In this document: positions 35,380 through 47,321 of the stretch, piece by piece
How the letters are laid out: the number at the start of each line of letters is the position of its first letter
Position numbering within the stretch: the stretch's first letter is position 1
From: Humulus lupulus
Taxonomy: Eukaryota; Streptophyta; Magnoliopsida; Rosales; Cannabaceae
NCBI RefSeq assembly: GCF_963169125.1
Contig: NC_084795.1
Location: 146,554,766-146,618,765, forward strand
Length of the DNA stretch: 64,000 nucleotides
Direction: 5' to 3'
Position numbers and translations under genes: made by a program
Notes under the pieces: generated by a model
What the model was told of the DNA's origin: nothing
Seen by the model: only the letters and a program-made list of their open reading frames with translations
The model's database searches: none

Positions 35380-35997
35380 TCATCTGTGGATCCTCCTTAT
35401 GTGCTTCCTTTATCCTATCAAGGAGCGTGGATTGAAGAGTGATATTGGCTAGCTGACCAACTAAAAATTCGATTCCTACTCTGGTCATCTCTTCAACCTC
35501 TCTGATATCTGCCTAGAACTAAATAATTGCACTGGGCCCTTCCGACTCCATGCGTCGGCCACCACATTGGCCTTCCCTGGATGGTGTAAAATGTCGTAGT
35601 CGTAGTCCTTTACCAATTTCAGGCAATGCCTTTGGCGCATATTAAGATCATTCTAGTTAAAGAAACACTTTAAACTCTTATGGTTGGTGTATATTTCACA
35701 CTTCTCCCCATACAGATAATGCCTCCAAATGTTTAGGGAAAATACCACTGCTGCCAATTCCATATCGTGAGTGGGATACCTCTGCTCATACTCCTTCAGC
35801 TGTCTCGACGCATAGGCTATCACCTTTCCAACCATCAATACACACCCTAAACCCTGCCTCGAAGCATCGCAGTAGACTACAAACTTCTCATTGTCTGATG
35901 GCAGGCTCAATACCGGAGCGATGATCAGTTGCCGCTTCAACTCCTTGAAACTATTCTCGCATATATCTATCCAGACATACTTGATCATCTTGCGCAT
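35380..35997 (-). pseudogene. pol: E4 RNase H
   Basis: The domain has [56 protein letters not shown] and [12 protein letters not shown]. The last motif is YTDH in active enzymes; the Asp is Asn here, so activity would be lost. The part between 35380 and 35650 is degraded. Confidence 0.83.
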
Positions 35998-37004
35998 CAG
36001 CTCAGTTAATAATGTAGCTATTATGGAGAATCCCTCAACGAACCGCTAATAGTACCCTGCTAATCCCAAGAAACTCCTAACCTCTGGTACACTGCTCGGC
36101 CTAGGCCAATCTCTCACTGCCTCAATATTTCTTGGGTCCACCAGAATCCCTTCCTTAATTACAATGTGGCCCAGAAATGTTACTTGGGGTAACCAAAACT
36201 CACACTTGTTGAACTTAGCATATAACCTATGCTCTCTCAATTGTTGTAGTATCAAACAAAGGTGCTGCTCGTGCACTGTCTCTGACTGGGAGTACACCAA
36301 TATATCATCCATAAATATGATCACAAAATTATCCAAATAATCCCCGAAGACCCTATTCATCAAGTCCATAAATGCTGCTGAGGCATTAGTTAATACAAAG
36401 GACATGACCAGGAATTCATAATGTCCATACCTCGTGTGGAATGCGGTCTTTGGTATGTCCTCCTCTCTAATCCTTAACTGATGGTAGCCAGACTGAAGGT
36501 CAATCTTGGAAAACACCGTCTTTCCTTGTAGCTAGTCAAACAAGTTGTCGATCCTGGGCAGTGGGTACTTATTCTTAATGGTCAACTGTGGATGCCAAAA
36601 ATCCACCAAATAAGAAAAACAAACAAAAGAAGTTTCTAGTCCCTTAAAGAAGTAAGCAGCTAAGGGGCACCAAAGGCGCCAAGTACGCGATGAAGGCAGA
36701 AGGTTATTACAGGCCATCAAAGTGTTAGACACTCGCAAGGCTCTAGGCCTCACGAGGTCATTCCAGGCCTCCAAGCTGCATCACCTTGTTAGACGCCTCT
36801 GTCATGCACACATGGCCCTTATCCATGCCCCTCGAAGTTAAGGCCCCAGCCTCGCGAACACCACTCCAGCAGCACCCCGTTGCACCCCGCACATGCCAAC
36901 ACCTCATGCGCCTAGCCTTGCCCCGAGGTATCCCACACAAAGGACCTCACGCCAAGGAAACATTTCGCACCTAGGATGTATTTCACGTCTCACCAAGGCA
37001 TGCG

Positions 37005-37310
37005 CCTCGCGCCCGCGCCCACATGCGCCTCGTGCCCCGTGCGCACCAGGGGCCTCGCGCCTGCGCGCACATGGGCCTCGCGCCCCGCGCACACTAGGGG
37101 CCTCGCGCCCGCGCGCACCAGGGGCCTCGCACCCCGCGCGCACATGGGCCTCGCGCCCCGCGCGCACCAGGGGCCTCGCGCCCCGCGCGCACCAGGGGCC
37201 TCGCGCCCCGCGCGCACCAGGGGCCTCGCGCCCGCGCGCACATGGGCCTCGCGCCCCGCGCGCACCAGGGGCCTCGCGCCCGCGCACACCAGGGGCTCAC
37301 GCCCGCAAGC
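37005..37310 (+). repeat. GC-rich 24-25 bp minisatellite in LTR-B
   Basis: About twelve copies of a unit like CACCAGGGGCCTCGCGCC plus CGCGCG, 24 or 25 bp long, alternate with a CACATGGGCC variant. GC content is far above the surroundings. The homologous LTR-B remnant at 1601-1700 shows only a short related GC-rich stretch. Confidence 0.88.
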
Positions 37311-38053
37311 CTAGTGGCCACGCCCTCAAGGGTCTCGCCCAAGGGCCACGAGTGCCTCGCCTCGCTCACCGGCGACGTCAAAGGCCACAAGAGACATAGC
37401 CTCCACTAAACACCCTTCGGCCATATATCAGGAGCCTCGCAGTGTGGGGGCTGCAAAGTGATGGTTTCACAAGATGAGACCCTCATCTCATTTGTAGGCG
37501 TCATGCCTCATCACACACGTAGCAGGCCCCGTTGAAGATGCCTTATCTCTCTTCCTGAGGTAAGTGCCGCCAACGGGGCACCACTCTCCCTATGAGTCAC
37601 ATGAGGTGAAGAGCAATAGGAGAGACCCAATAACTATTAGGTATAGAGCCAATAGTGGAATAGATGACTGAGTATATCATTCATGTCAACACACTAGCTT
37701 CCCTACACTTAGTAGGACGTGGAATAGCCTTGAGTAGATACATGCCTTGGAGAGGTGAGAATAACCATCGGGTACATAGTACCCGTACGTGTATGGGTGC
37801 ATGACGTACAACCATGAGGAGGACAGAAGCATGACCCTGACACCTGTATCACACAGGTAGTGGAGGTACGGATTTGTACAAAGAGTGGAGGCACTATATG
37901 CATGCCTCTGACTATGTACCAGGCTGACACCATGATCTTCTGCTCCACCACTCTTCCCATACCACTACCACCTGTGCTATTACCCTGACAGTGTACTTAT
38001 GTACTATATTGTCCCAAGGGACCACCATGTATAAGGGGCCATTAGAGCCCAAC

Positions 38054-38062
38054 TATAAAAGG
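38054..38062 (+). promoter_or_regulatory. LTR-B TATA box
   Basis: TATAAAAGG sits about 200 bp from the LTR end, the expected place for the retrotransposon promoter. The counterpart in the 1601-2243 remnant is TATAAATAG near 2041. Confidence 0.65.
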
Positions 38063-38422
38063 AGCTTGACCCCTCAGAATGAGGGGTTGGAAAATTCATT
38101 GTATGCAGAGGCTATTGAGAAATATACCAAAGCTTGCTCCATTTTTGATCTGTGTTTACTTTTCCTTAAAGTTTATTCTAAGTTCTTATATAAATATCAT
38201 CTAACTTACCTTTGAGTTTTCCGATCTAATTTCGTTGACGAAATTTCACCGTTAACATCAACTTATTCAACACTCTATATTCAACGCACATCCTTAACGA
38301 TCCATCCTTCTTCTTGATGAACAACACTGGAGCACCCCATGGTAAAAAACTAGGAATGATGAATCCTAAATCCAATAACTCCTGCATTGAATATTTAGTT
38401 CCTTCAACTCTGCTGGAGCCAT

Positions 38423-39088
38423 TCAATAAGGTGTCTTAGATACTGGCTCCGCCCCTGACCTCAACTCTATGACAAACTCGATCTCTCGGTGTGGTGGCAA
38501 CCTTGGCAGGTCTGCTGGGAATACATCAGGAAACTCACATACACATTTGGTTTCATCTAGTCCAACTGAAACAATCCTAGAGGTATCCAATATGTTTGCT
38601 AGGAATCCTATGCAACCTTCTTGCATTAGGTCTCTAGCATTCAATGCAGAGAACATAGGTACTCGTGGCCTACTCACTGTTCCCACAAATACAAAGGTTA
38701 CCTCCCCTTCGGGTTCAAAGGTCAACATTCTTCGCTTGCAGTCTATCATTGCCCTAAACTTTGATAGCCAATCCATCCCCAGAAACATATCAAATTCATC
38801 CATTGCTAGCTCAATCAAATGCATAGAAAACTCCCTACTGTCTTTCTCAACTGGTAATGCCCTAACAGATCTCCTAGAGACTACCAGTTCCCCATTTGGC
38901 AACAAAGTCCTAAACCCCCTAGCATACATATCACAAGGTCTACACAAATGATCTATCACTCTAGAAAATACAAACGAATGAGTAGCTTCTAAATCAATCA
39001 ATTCAATAAATGAAGATCCGACACTACAAATCTGACCTATCACGACCGAGGGACTAGTCTCAACCTCTGTCTGGGTCAAAGTGAACAC
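38423..39088 (-). pseudogene. pol: E4 aspartic protease region
   Basis: This is an open frame of 221 codons. The flanks match E3 ([57 protein letters not shown]), but the active site reads LIDLEATHSF, where E3 has LIDSGAMHSF. The Ser-Gly after the catalytic Asp is replaced by Leu-Glu, so the enzyme should be dead although the frame is open. Confidence 0.85.
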
Positions 39089-40190
39089 TCTGGCTGGAGT
39101 GAGATTGTTGCTCTTCTTCTGTTATTCTTTTCTGGCTTGTGGTCATTCCTTCCTCAGGTGACTGACACTCCCACAAGTCAAGCATGCTCTAACTCTGCAA
39201 CCTCCTTGATGTCGTCACCTGCACCAAGGACACTTTGGGAAGCTCCTCCAATTCTCTACCCCGCCTTGACGACCACTGAAAGCACCTCGTGCCCTCCTAT
39301 CTAAATTAGGAGGAACAAAAGATTATGGGGCCTTTCTCTTCTGCTCACTGAGGCCACTACCCCGGCTAGAACCAGTGAAAGGAGGCACTGTCCTCCGAGC
39401 ATCACGCCTTGTAGTGCCCTCTCGCCATATCTGATCCTCGACCCCTTTAGCTGTAAGAGCCTTCTCCACTACCTGAGCATAGGTGGTAGTCCTCGGATCT
39501 AATGTTATCTTGACATCATGGGCTACAAGATGTTCAGTCCCATCGATCCTTCTGTGCCATATCAGTAGGCACCAAGTCCGGTGCGAACTTCGCCAACCAG
39601 TCAAACTTCAGTGTATATTCTATAACCGTCATTCGGTTCTGAGTCAGATAAACAAACTCATCCACCTTTGCAGCTCAGACTGCAACATTGTAGTATTTCT
39701 TGTTGAAGATGTCCCTAAATTCTTTCCAGGTCATAGCTGCCACATCCCTCCTTTGGGGCACAACGACCTACCAGATGCGGGCATCTTCTCTCAACATATA
39801 ATTGGCACATGCCACCCTCTCATTCCCTTCCACCCTCATTAAATCTAGGATGGAAGAAGTCATATCCATCCACTTATTTGCCCGCAGTTGGTCTGGACTA
39901 CCCTCAAAGGTGGGAGGGTGTTGCTTCCTGAACCTCTTGTATAAAGGCTCCCACCTGTTCTCCATCACAGGCTAGGCTGGCACTGGTGCCACAACATGTG
40001 GAATCTGTAACCCAATACCCCGAGGAGGGGCCTGTTGCCTCAATTCTCGGAGCTCTTGTTCCGTTCGCTGAAGTCTTGCTTCCATTTCGGCAAATAACTA
40101 TTGCCAATTCTGTGGGGCAGGTGAAGGATCCTGATCCTGATTGTCATCTTCGACCACATTACTGTGGAGTCTAATCGATCACCGAGGCAT
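39089..40190 (-). pseudogene. gag: E4 gag
   Basis: The start is an ATG at 40190-40188 (MPR, then a TGA from a likely CGA). The Gln-rich lead (RELRQQAPPRG) and capsid-like domain follow (WEPLYKRFRKQHPPTFEGSP, DLMRVEGNERVACANYML). The knuckle near 39150-39260 has CLTCGSVSHLRKE with a stop in place of the last Cys. Frameshifts near 39600 and 39900 break it. Confidence 0.8.
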
Positions 40191-40437
40191 AACTTCAATA
40201 TGCCTATAATCAATGACGCCACACATAAAGCATGATAACAACATCCAAAACCACCTCCTGATCCCATCAATTCAACACGTCCCACACATTGCATATAGCA
40301 ATCAAGGGGCCATGCCCTGGCATCATACATATATAAATGTGATTTTATATATGTAACTGACCAACCCTAAGTCGAGCTTGTAACTAACAGCGAGTGTACA
40401 TGTTCAGTGGATCTCCAGGAACCATAAACCTTGGCAC

Positions 40438-40449
40438 GCTCTGATACCA
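40438..40449 (-). other. E4 primer-binding site (tRNA-iMet)
   Basis: The - strand reads TGGTATCAGAGC three bases from the LTR end. This is the exact complement of the 3' end of plant initiator tRNA-Met. Confidence 0.9.
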
Positions 40450-41630
40450 AGTTGTAACTCCCTACTACCTTAGAGCCATTACCATGTGATTTATAAATGT
40501 GCCATTAGCTCCCTAATCGAGGTTTTAGGTTGAAAAGTGTGATTAAAATGAAATAAAGACTCATTGGATAACATTAATTATAATGTTTTAGAAATTCATT
40601 TAAAATCATAAAAGTTATAAATTTAGGATCCCAAGATACTGTTTGAAAGTATTTTATAACTCAAAAATGCGAATACAGTTGACCTAGGCGACAAAACCAA
40701 CCATTACAACATATTCCTCAAAATAACCCTGGCCGTGGTAGCCAAGTAGGCCAAACATGTACATGTTGCTCCACGCTCTCCAACTCATTGTTGATCGACT
40801 TTTCCCTTGCCCTTACCTGCACCATAGAGCACCTGTGAGCCGAAGCCCAGCAAGAAAACTCAACACATAAGACATAACAATCAATCCAATAATGTACAGT
40901 TTAAATAGACAGCACATTAAACATATAGCGCCCTATGTCGACCCAGGTGCTTTACCAGGCCTTGGGTTCGCGATCTTCACCGAGCGGGTGGATACAACAC
41001 CCTTAAAAGGTCTCGCCCTAGCGGCCTGCACTTAGTGTGCTTTTTCCATTCTTGGCCTTTGCCGTTCTCAGCCTTCTCTGTTCGCAACCCTTTGCCGTTC
41101 TCGGCCTTCGCCTTTCATTCATAATCATGCACAACATAGCATGATATTTACAAGTATTCACACATATATTAAACACAAATATTAGGGCCACACCCTGAAA
41201 CACAAATAATAGGTCCATGCTCTGCTCTATGGGCACAAACAAGTTTCTTACCTGTGTCCCGAGCTAACAGATTAAGGCGATCGTGCGCATGATCCCCAAA
41301 ACCTGAGCTTTGACGTAAAACCTAGTCACAATGCCATAATAAATAGATATCAACCAATCCATAACAAATTAAGAACATCAGATTAAAATACTAGCATTAA
41401 GGACCTAGAATTCTACTAAACCGGGTAGTAGAATCCTTCCTGAGCCTTAACATTTGCGTTCTCGAGCTTAAAAGCTTCAATTGGCCAACATTGCCTATTT
41501 GAGCCATGACCCAGGCCTTAAGGGTCGCGACGCACCATAAGTCAGAGAGCCTTGGGCTCTCATTAAAGGGACACGGGTCGCGGCGCGCCTCAGCCTGTGC
41601 CATGATGCCTGGGCAAAAATTCGAGGCCCC

Positions 41631-43910
41631 TGTAACGACCCAAATTCGCTATTAAGGCTTAAGGGCCTTGATTAGTGTGCCAGGAGGGCATGTTGGGATT
41701 TATGTGTGATTTTATGAATTAAATGCATGATTATGATTTAAAGCATGGTATTTGGCTATTTGTTTAACTGAGATGCATGGCTATGTTTACTAGTATGCAT
41801 GTAGGCCCGGATCGTGTTAGAAGGGCGTAATTGTAATTTTGGCCATGTTAGGCATAACTGTATTGATAGGTGATAATTGTAATCCGTGATTTGTACCACG
41901 CGAGTGTGGTGTTATTGTTGTGATGCACGTGCCGAGACGGTCCTAGAGAGCTAGTTTAACTTAGATGTCACAACGGGATTTTATGCCCGGCTTGGGGGGA
42001 GCCTAGGGGTAATTCGGGGATTTTGTAACTTAGTTCTTGAGAGATTTTGGTGACTGGTAATTTGGTAACTTGTGTGACTGTTAGTAACCATAGAGAGTAA
42101 CAGGTTTTGATGGTAAGATGGTAGAATTGTAATGGATAGGAAATGACAAGTAAGCCCTTGAGGTTTAGTTATGAAAGGATAAGCAAGGAGGGGTAAAGTG
42201 GTCATTTGGCAAGGTTAATAGACAAATTTGAGCTGTGTTATAGGGGTACACAGTTTGGTCTTGGTCACTTGAGGCTTTGATAGAATTTGAAGAGAAGAAA
42301 GAGAAGGAGAAAGAAGGTTAGGGCAAGAAGAAGAAGAGAAGGAGAAGTGGGAGTCTAGGAGAAGATCAAGGAAGCTTTGTGTGGATTCTCCATTTGAGGT
42401 AAGAGTTTTATACACATTTAAGTTTGGGTTCTGTTTTGAATTGATGAATTTTAAGCCTAAGCTAAGCATTGTTAAGTTTTGGGATAGTTGCTGAAATTTG
42501 AGATCAATTGGGTGGATTTTGAGTATGTTTGTGTTTTGAGCTTGAATCTTGAGTTTATGGGCTGTGGAATGGTTTATTTGGAGTCTTGAGTTGGTTTTGG
42601 GGCTTGGGTGTGAGTTTGGGTTGATTTGGGAGTGTTTTGGCTCGAGGAAATGCAGGGAAAAAAACCCAGTTTTTCTGGGTTCGCGTTGGGGCGCCGCGGC
42701 CCTGTTCTTGGGCGCCGCGGCGCAAGGCTGAAGGCAGGAGGGGATGGGGCCTCTGACTTGATTAGCGCCGCGGCCCTGTAGGGCTGAGCCGCGACGCTAG
42801 GCCATTTTCAGGACACCAAAATTTGCATTTTTCAGCTTTTGCTCCGGGGGTTCGGGGGATGTTTCCGATGAACTGTTTTAGGAATTTGGGAGTCCCGAGA
42901 GTGTGGGATTGGTCCCGGGAAGTGGTTTTGGGTTGATTAGTAATGAGGGATGTTTCTTGTGTGTTGTGACTAGGTTCTTTGAGAGACTCGTGCTAGAGGA
43001 CCGTGCTCGCGGCTTTGGTGCATCAGGAGGCTCGGAATGCAGGTAAGAAAACTATAACACCCGAGGTTAGGGCATGGCCCCAGATTGTATTATGTGCAAA
43101 TGTTTAAACCTTAAACGAATCATGATGTGTGTGAATGATTATTTCGAATGTACTATATGTGTGATTATGATGAAATGAGCGGCAAGGGCCGAGTACGGCG
43201 TAAGCCGGGGCGGCCGTGGGCCGAGTACGGCGTAAGCCGGGGCGGCCGTGGGCCGAAAGTAACACCTAGCACATGGGATGCTATAATCAGGGCGGGGCCC
43301 GGTGAATAACATTATTATTGCTATATTCAGGGTGGGACCCAAGGGATACATGAGTTATCCTCGCGGTGAGAACCGATACCCCAGGGCTCTGGTAAGGCCT
43401 CTGGGGCGGCATGGCCGTGTTTGCTTAGTCTAATGGTTGACTTGTTTATATGTGGGTTATCTGTTATGATAAATTGTATAAATGCATATGTTATGTTCTG
43501 CATGAGTTTTCTTGCTGGGCTTCGGCTCACGGGTGCTCTGTGTTGCAGGTAAGGGCAATGACTGAGTCAACCAACCATGAGTACGAAGAGCGTGAAGCGA
43601 CGCGTACATGTTTGGCCTGCCCGACTGCTTTGGTTGGGGGTTTATTCGTAAATGGCTGTAATAATCTATGATTTTATGATTTCTCAAAATGTAACCTTAT
43701 TTCAAGACGTGATTAGTTTTCAAACCTTATTTTGGGATCCCAAATGTTTAATAATAAAAGTTTTAATGAAACGACGCATTTTCTAAGATTACAGCCTTAA
43801 CTTTTAATTAGTCACACTTTTGTTTCAAAACCTCGGTTAGCGAGTTCTTTGCACACTGTTTTGTCTTAAAAACTCACTCAGTAACGGCTCTAAGGAAGTA
43901 GGGCGTTACA
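41631..43910 (+). repeat. Solo chromovirus LTR (2.28 kb) in E4 5' LTR
   Basis: It starts TGTAACGACCCAAATTCGC and ends AAGTAGGGCGTTACA, with GCCCC on both sides (41626-41630 and 43911-43915). It holds a hairpin ACCAC/GTGGT (41895-41910), GC-rich boxes (42690-42800), a 32-bp repeat (43186), the conserved block (43503-43556, ending TTGCAGGTAAGGGC) and TTTGGGATCCCAAA (43731-43744). No gene is seen. Confidence 0.92.
43186..43257 (+). repeat. 32-bp GC-rich direct repeat
   Basis: Two identical 32-bp units starting GGGCCGAGTACGGCG lie at 43186-43217 and 43218-43249, followed by the start of a third. It is local to this LTR. Confidence 0.85.
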
Positions 43911-44254
43911 GCCCCCAAGCGTCTGAGTTCATGCATGCCGCGACGCCTGAAGAATAGGGCCGTGGTGCAAGCCCCAAAACCCATAATTCCTCATGCATTT
44001 TATAAGATAAAATTCGTGAAAATCACCAATCTTGAACCTTAAACCTAGAATTCAGTTTAGAATTCATATCCACGCAGCATAATTGATAAAAGCACCTCAA
44101 AAACTTAACTAAAACCTCACTACAACCTAAGATTAAACACTTGAGTTCAAAACCTTAAAACACTTAAAGTAAACCAAAGAATTCTGTAAGGAAACCTGTT
44201 TTGAATCTTACCTTAGTGATAATTCTGATCTTAGACTAGATATCGAACACCTCC

Positions 44255-46222
44255 TGTAACGCTCTGGATAGCCAAGACCGTTACACTGTGTGTTTATAAG
44301 AGTGCTAGACTTGCTAATCAAGTCATTTAATTAAAAATGTGTTACTGAAACTATAATGGTACTAGGGTTAAAAGATTTTGGTCTTAAAATTCGCATTTCA
44401 TTTAATTGTCATTTCCTGTTTACACGGGATCCCAAAAACAATGGAATTAAAACCGTTTACAAAAGATTCACGATCTAAATACAATATTAGCCAAATTAAG
44501 GCAAAATAGACAGTTCAGCGATCCCTGTCCTGATCCACTCCTCGGCCAAGGCGACCGAACGGCTGGCTATGTACATTTTTCCCCACAGCTCTCCATCTCA
44601 GGACTGGTCTAACTTGCCATTGCCTTTACCTGCACCACGTAGCACCCGTGAGCCAAGGCCCAGCAAGAAAATACAATAACAGAGCATAAGCAATCAACAG
44701 ACAATCCAATATTTCATATTGCATAGACATGTTCTCAATCATATAAATAGTCAGAATAACGGAGGGTGCGGCCTGAGGGCGCTAATTCCACCAAACAGGG
44801 TGGTGGAATCGAACCCCGAACCCTTGGTCAAAAACCCTTGTAAATAACCCTTAAATCCCTTTATGGAAACAGGGAAGTGCTACAGCGCTCTAAGGAGGGT
44901 GCTACAAGCAGAACCAAAATCCCCCAGAAAGCATGGCCTAGCGCTATGGCGCCCAAATGCTAGCGCTGTAACGCTAGTCACAGACAGCCAACACCACATT
45001 TTCCCTTCCTGCGATTTCCCCAAGCCAAACTTACCCAAAACTTCTCCAAACCTTCACCAAACTTAAAAACAAGCTTATTAACACAGTCCACTCATCCTAA
45101 GCATCCCAAATACTCGAAAACCCAATCACATGCATCCCTAATCTCAAAATTCACCATAGTTGCTCATAGACTTCTGAAACTCAGCAAAGACAATCAAACC
45201 TTCAAAGTTTAAAGCTTAGAATTTTATACCTTTAATGAAAATTCGACCTTAAGTTGCCTCTAGACCTCCTTAGCTTGCTCTTCCTCAATCCTTGGCTCCA
45301 ACTTCCCTAGAATTCACCATCAATTCAGATTAGATACCTTAGTTAAAAATCAAAACCAGAACTGAAGAAACTTCAAAGTCTTACCTCAACCAAATGGCTT
45401 ATCCTTGCTAAACCCTTGCCAAATCCTCAAGTCAGACCAAGAACTCTTGCCCCAAGCTTACCCTGTTTCCCCTGGGTTTCTGCTCCAAAATACCTCAAGA
45501 AAATGGTGAAGGAGATCACCAACCGACCCTTAGAAAAACAGCTCTGTTTTCTTCCCTTTCTTTTTCTTCTTTTCTTTCTTTCCCCAGACTTCTATATTAT
45601 TCTACCACTTCAACTAACATATAGCCTCAACAATACCTATCTCTTAAAAGCCAAATGACCATAATGCCCTCTCCTTTAATCCCAAGTCTTTTAATCCACT
45701 TAGGGGCATTTTGGTCATTTTACCCAATTCCTGCTAATTTCCTTGAGTGTCTCTAATATTTACCGCTTAATTCCTGATACCTAACTAATCCCCAATTATA
45801 TTCCTCAATACTAAATAATTTCCAATATATTACCTACATTCCGAGAAATACCCCCTGGCTCGCCCCGAGCCGGGTATTAATCCCCACCGTAACTTTTCCG
45901 CTAACTCACTCACATGGATCATCTTGAATCACCGGTTATAAATATATCCACATAATAATGTGGTCTTATCAATTTATCACAGTTATTAACATTTATGCCA
46001 TCGACGGGCCAAAATTACGAAAATGCCCTTTCTATCCTAATCAGGGCCTACATGCATACTAATACACCTAGTCATGCATCATAAATATACAAATAACCAT
46101 ATAAACATGCTTTTCACATAATCATGCATTTTACTCATTTAAATCATACATAATTCCCATTATGCCGTCCAGGCACACTAATCAAGGCCCTTAAGCCTTA
46201 TTAGCGAATTTGGGTCGTTACA
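44255..46222 (-). repeat. Solo chromovirus LTR (1.97 kb) in E4 5' LTR
   Basis: It starts TGTAACGCTCTGGATAGCC and ends TTTGGGTCGTTACA, with CCTCC on both sides (44250-44254 and 46223-46227). It contains CGGGATCCCA (about 44425), the conserved block (44624-44675) and the hairpin CCACATAATAATGTGG (45948-45963). Part of the middle seems deleted near 44760, as the usual interval after the block is shorter. No gene is seen. Confidence 0.9.
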
Positions 46223-46641
46223 CCTCCAGCTGCAATCCCCAACTTCCAGCCTCAAATTATGAGTTTTCCCTTAAATTTTTCCCAAAATTCTCTAAGTCAC
46301 CAAGAGAGGGAGAGGGAGTCGAGAGAGAGAGAAAGAGAGAGTTGAGTTGAGGTTTATGTTTCCTTTCTGGTAAGTTCTGGAATTTTAGTTAGCTTAAGTT
46401 TAACCTTAGCTGTAGAATACTAAAAATGCCCCTAAGCAATTCCTTAGTCCTTTAATGCCACCAAGGGAAATCCCGTCATTTGTCACATCCCGCTAATTCC
46501 TCGAGTGTTCCTATAAATCCCCATTAAACCCCAACATACTTAAACCATCACTAAATCAGTACCCGTTACCCAGTAAATCCAAAACACATGCTATGTTCCC
46601 AAAATACCCCTAGGCTTACCCTGAGCCGGGTATTCGACCCC

Positions 46642-47273
46642 TGTTTACCCTGAAAAATACTTACTTGCTGACGTGGCACAATTAGTGTGCACGTGGGTAG
46701 CACGTGACTGTTTAGTGATGACAATCTGGTTGACCAATGAGCAGAATAGAAGTTGCTCGATGGATTCAAGAAAGATGCTGAACAGTACGACAGAAGACGT
46801 GTTGACATCTGCGACCAGGTCTGATCATAGTAACAAAATCAGAGTTCAAATACAGCTAAGTTAGATATTTCTAAGATATTTGTCCCTATTTATGTGTAAA
46901 GATTATGATTTATACTATTATTAAAAAACACTTGTAACAAAGTTTAAACATAGCACATCGACCCATATGTGCATCCCTGAGCCTATAAATAAGATTCATT
47001 GGACTCATTTAAGGATAGACAATAATTTGTATTCAGAGAGAACTAGTGTTTTTTATACACAACTTTTGTATCCTTTTTTCGAGCTTGTGATACTCAGTGA
47101 ACCCTAGTTTGCTGATTGCAAGTTTCAGAGTACATCAATAAAAACACTAAGGTCATTACTAATATCTGGGGCCGAACCACTATAAATCTTTGTGTTGTTC
47201 AGTTATTGCATTCAGCTTGTAAATCTTTATCGTTTTAGTGACTCTGTGTCATTGGCTAAATCATCAGTCAACA
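46642..47273 (+). repeat. E10 5' LTR (632 bp)
   Basis: It starts TGTTTACCCTGAAAAATAC and ends ATCATCAGTCAACA, nearly the same as the 3' LTR apart from small indels. The sequence after it (TTTTGGTGCTTTCGTTGAGA) should contain the primer site, but I cannot assign the tRNA. Confidence 0.92.
46984..46991 (+). promoter_or_regulatory. E10 LTR TATA box
   Basis: TATAAATA is present in the 5' LTR. The same site in the 3' LTR (about 60114) reads TATTAATA, so only the 5' copy keeps the motif. Confidence 0.65.
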
Positions 47274-47321
47274 TTTTGGTGCTTTCGTTGAGAGCTGAAC
47301 TCAAGACCTTAAAGATAAACA

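Larger units (their letters stand above)
36587..38257 (+). repeat. LTR-B, complete solo LTR (1.67 kb)
   Basis: It starts TGTGGATGCCAAAAATCC and ends ACCGTTAACA, with TCAAC on both sides (36582-36586 and 38258-38262), an exact target duplication. A TATA box at 38054 gives the + direction. Its middle holds a GC-rich minisatellite (37005-37310). It is a different family from the chromovirus LTRs and from E10. A relative lies at 1601-2243. The Arg/Pro/Ala-rich frames over the minisatellite, on both strands, are repeat artefacts. Confidence 0.87.
36046..38426 (-). pseudogene. pol: E4 reverse transcriptase, split by LTR-B
   Basis: The palm and thumb lie at 36046-36516 ([55 protein letters not shown]). 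The fingers lie at 38263-38426 ([37 protein letters not shown]). Between them sits LTR-B (36587-38257) with TCAAC repeated on both sides. Catalytic aspartates are present, but the split and nearby stops make it inactive. Confidence 0.88.

Noticed and set aside
36893..37399. 168-codon Arg/Pro/Ala-rich frame, and similar ones on both strands
   Set aside because: They arise from the GC-rich minisatellite, which is open in several frames at once; there is no family resemblance.
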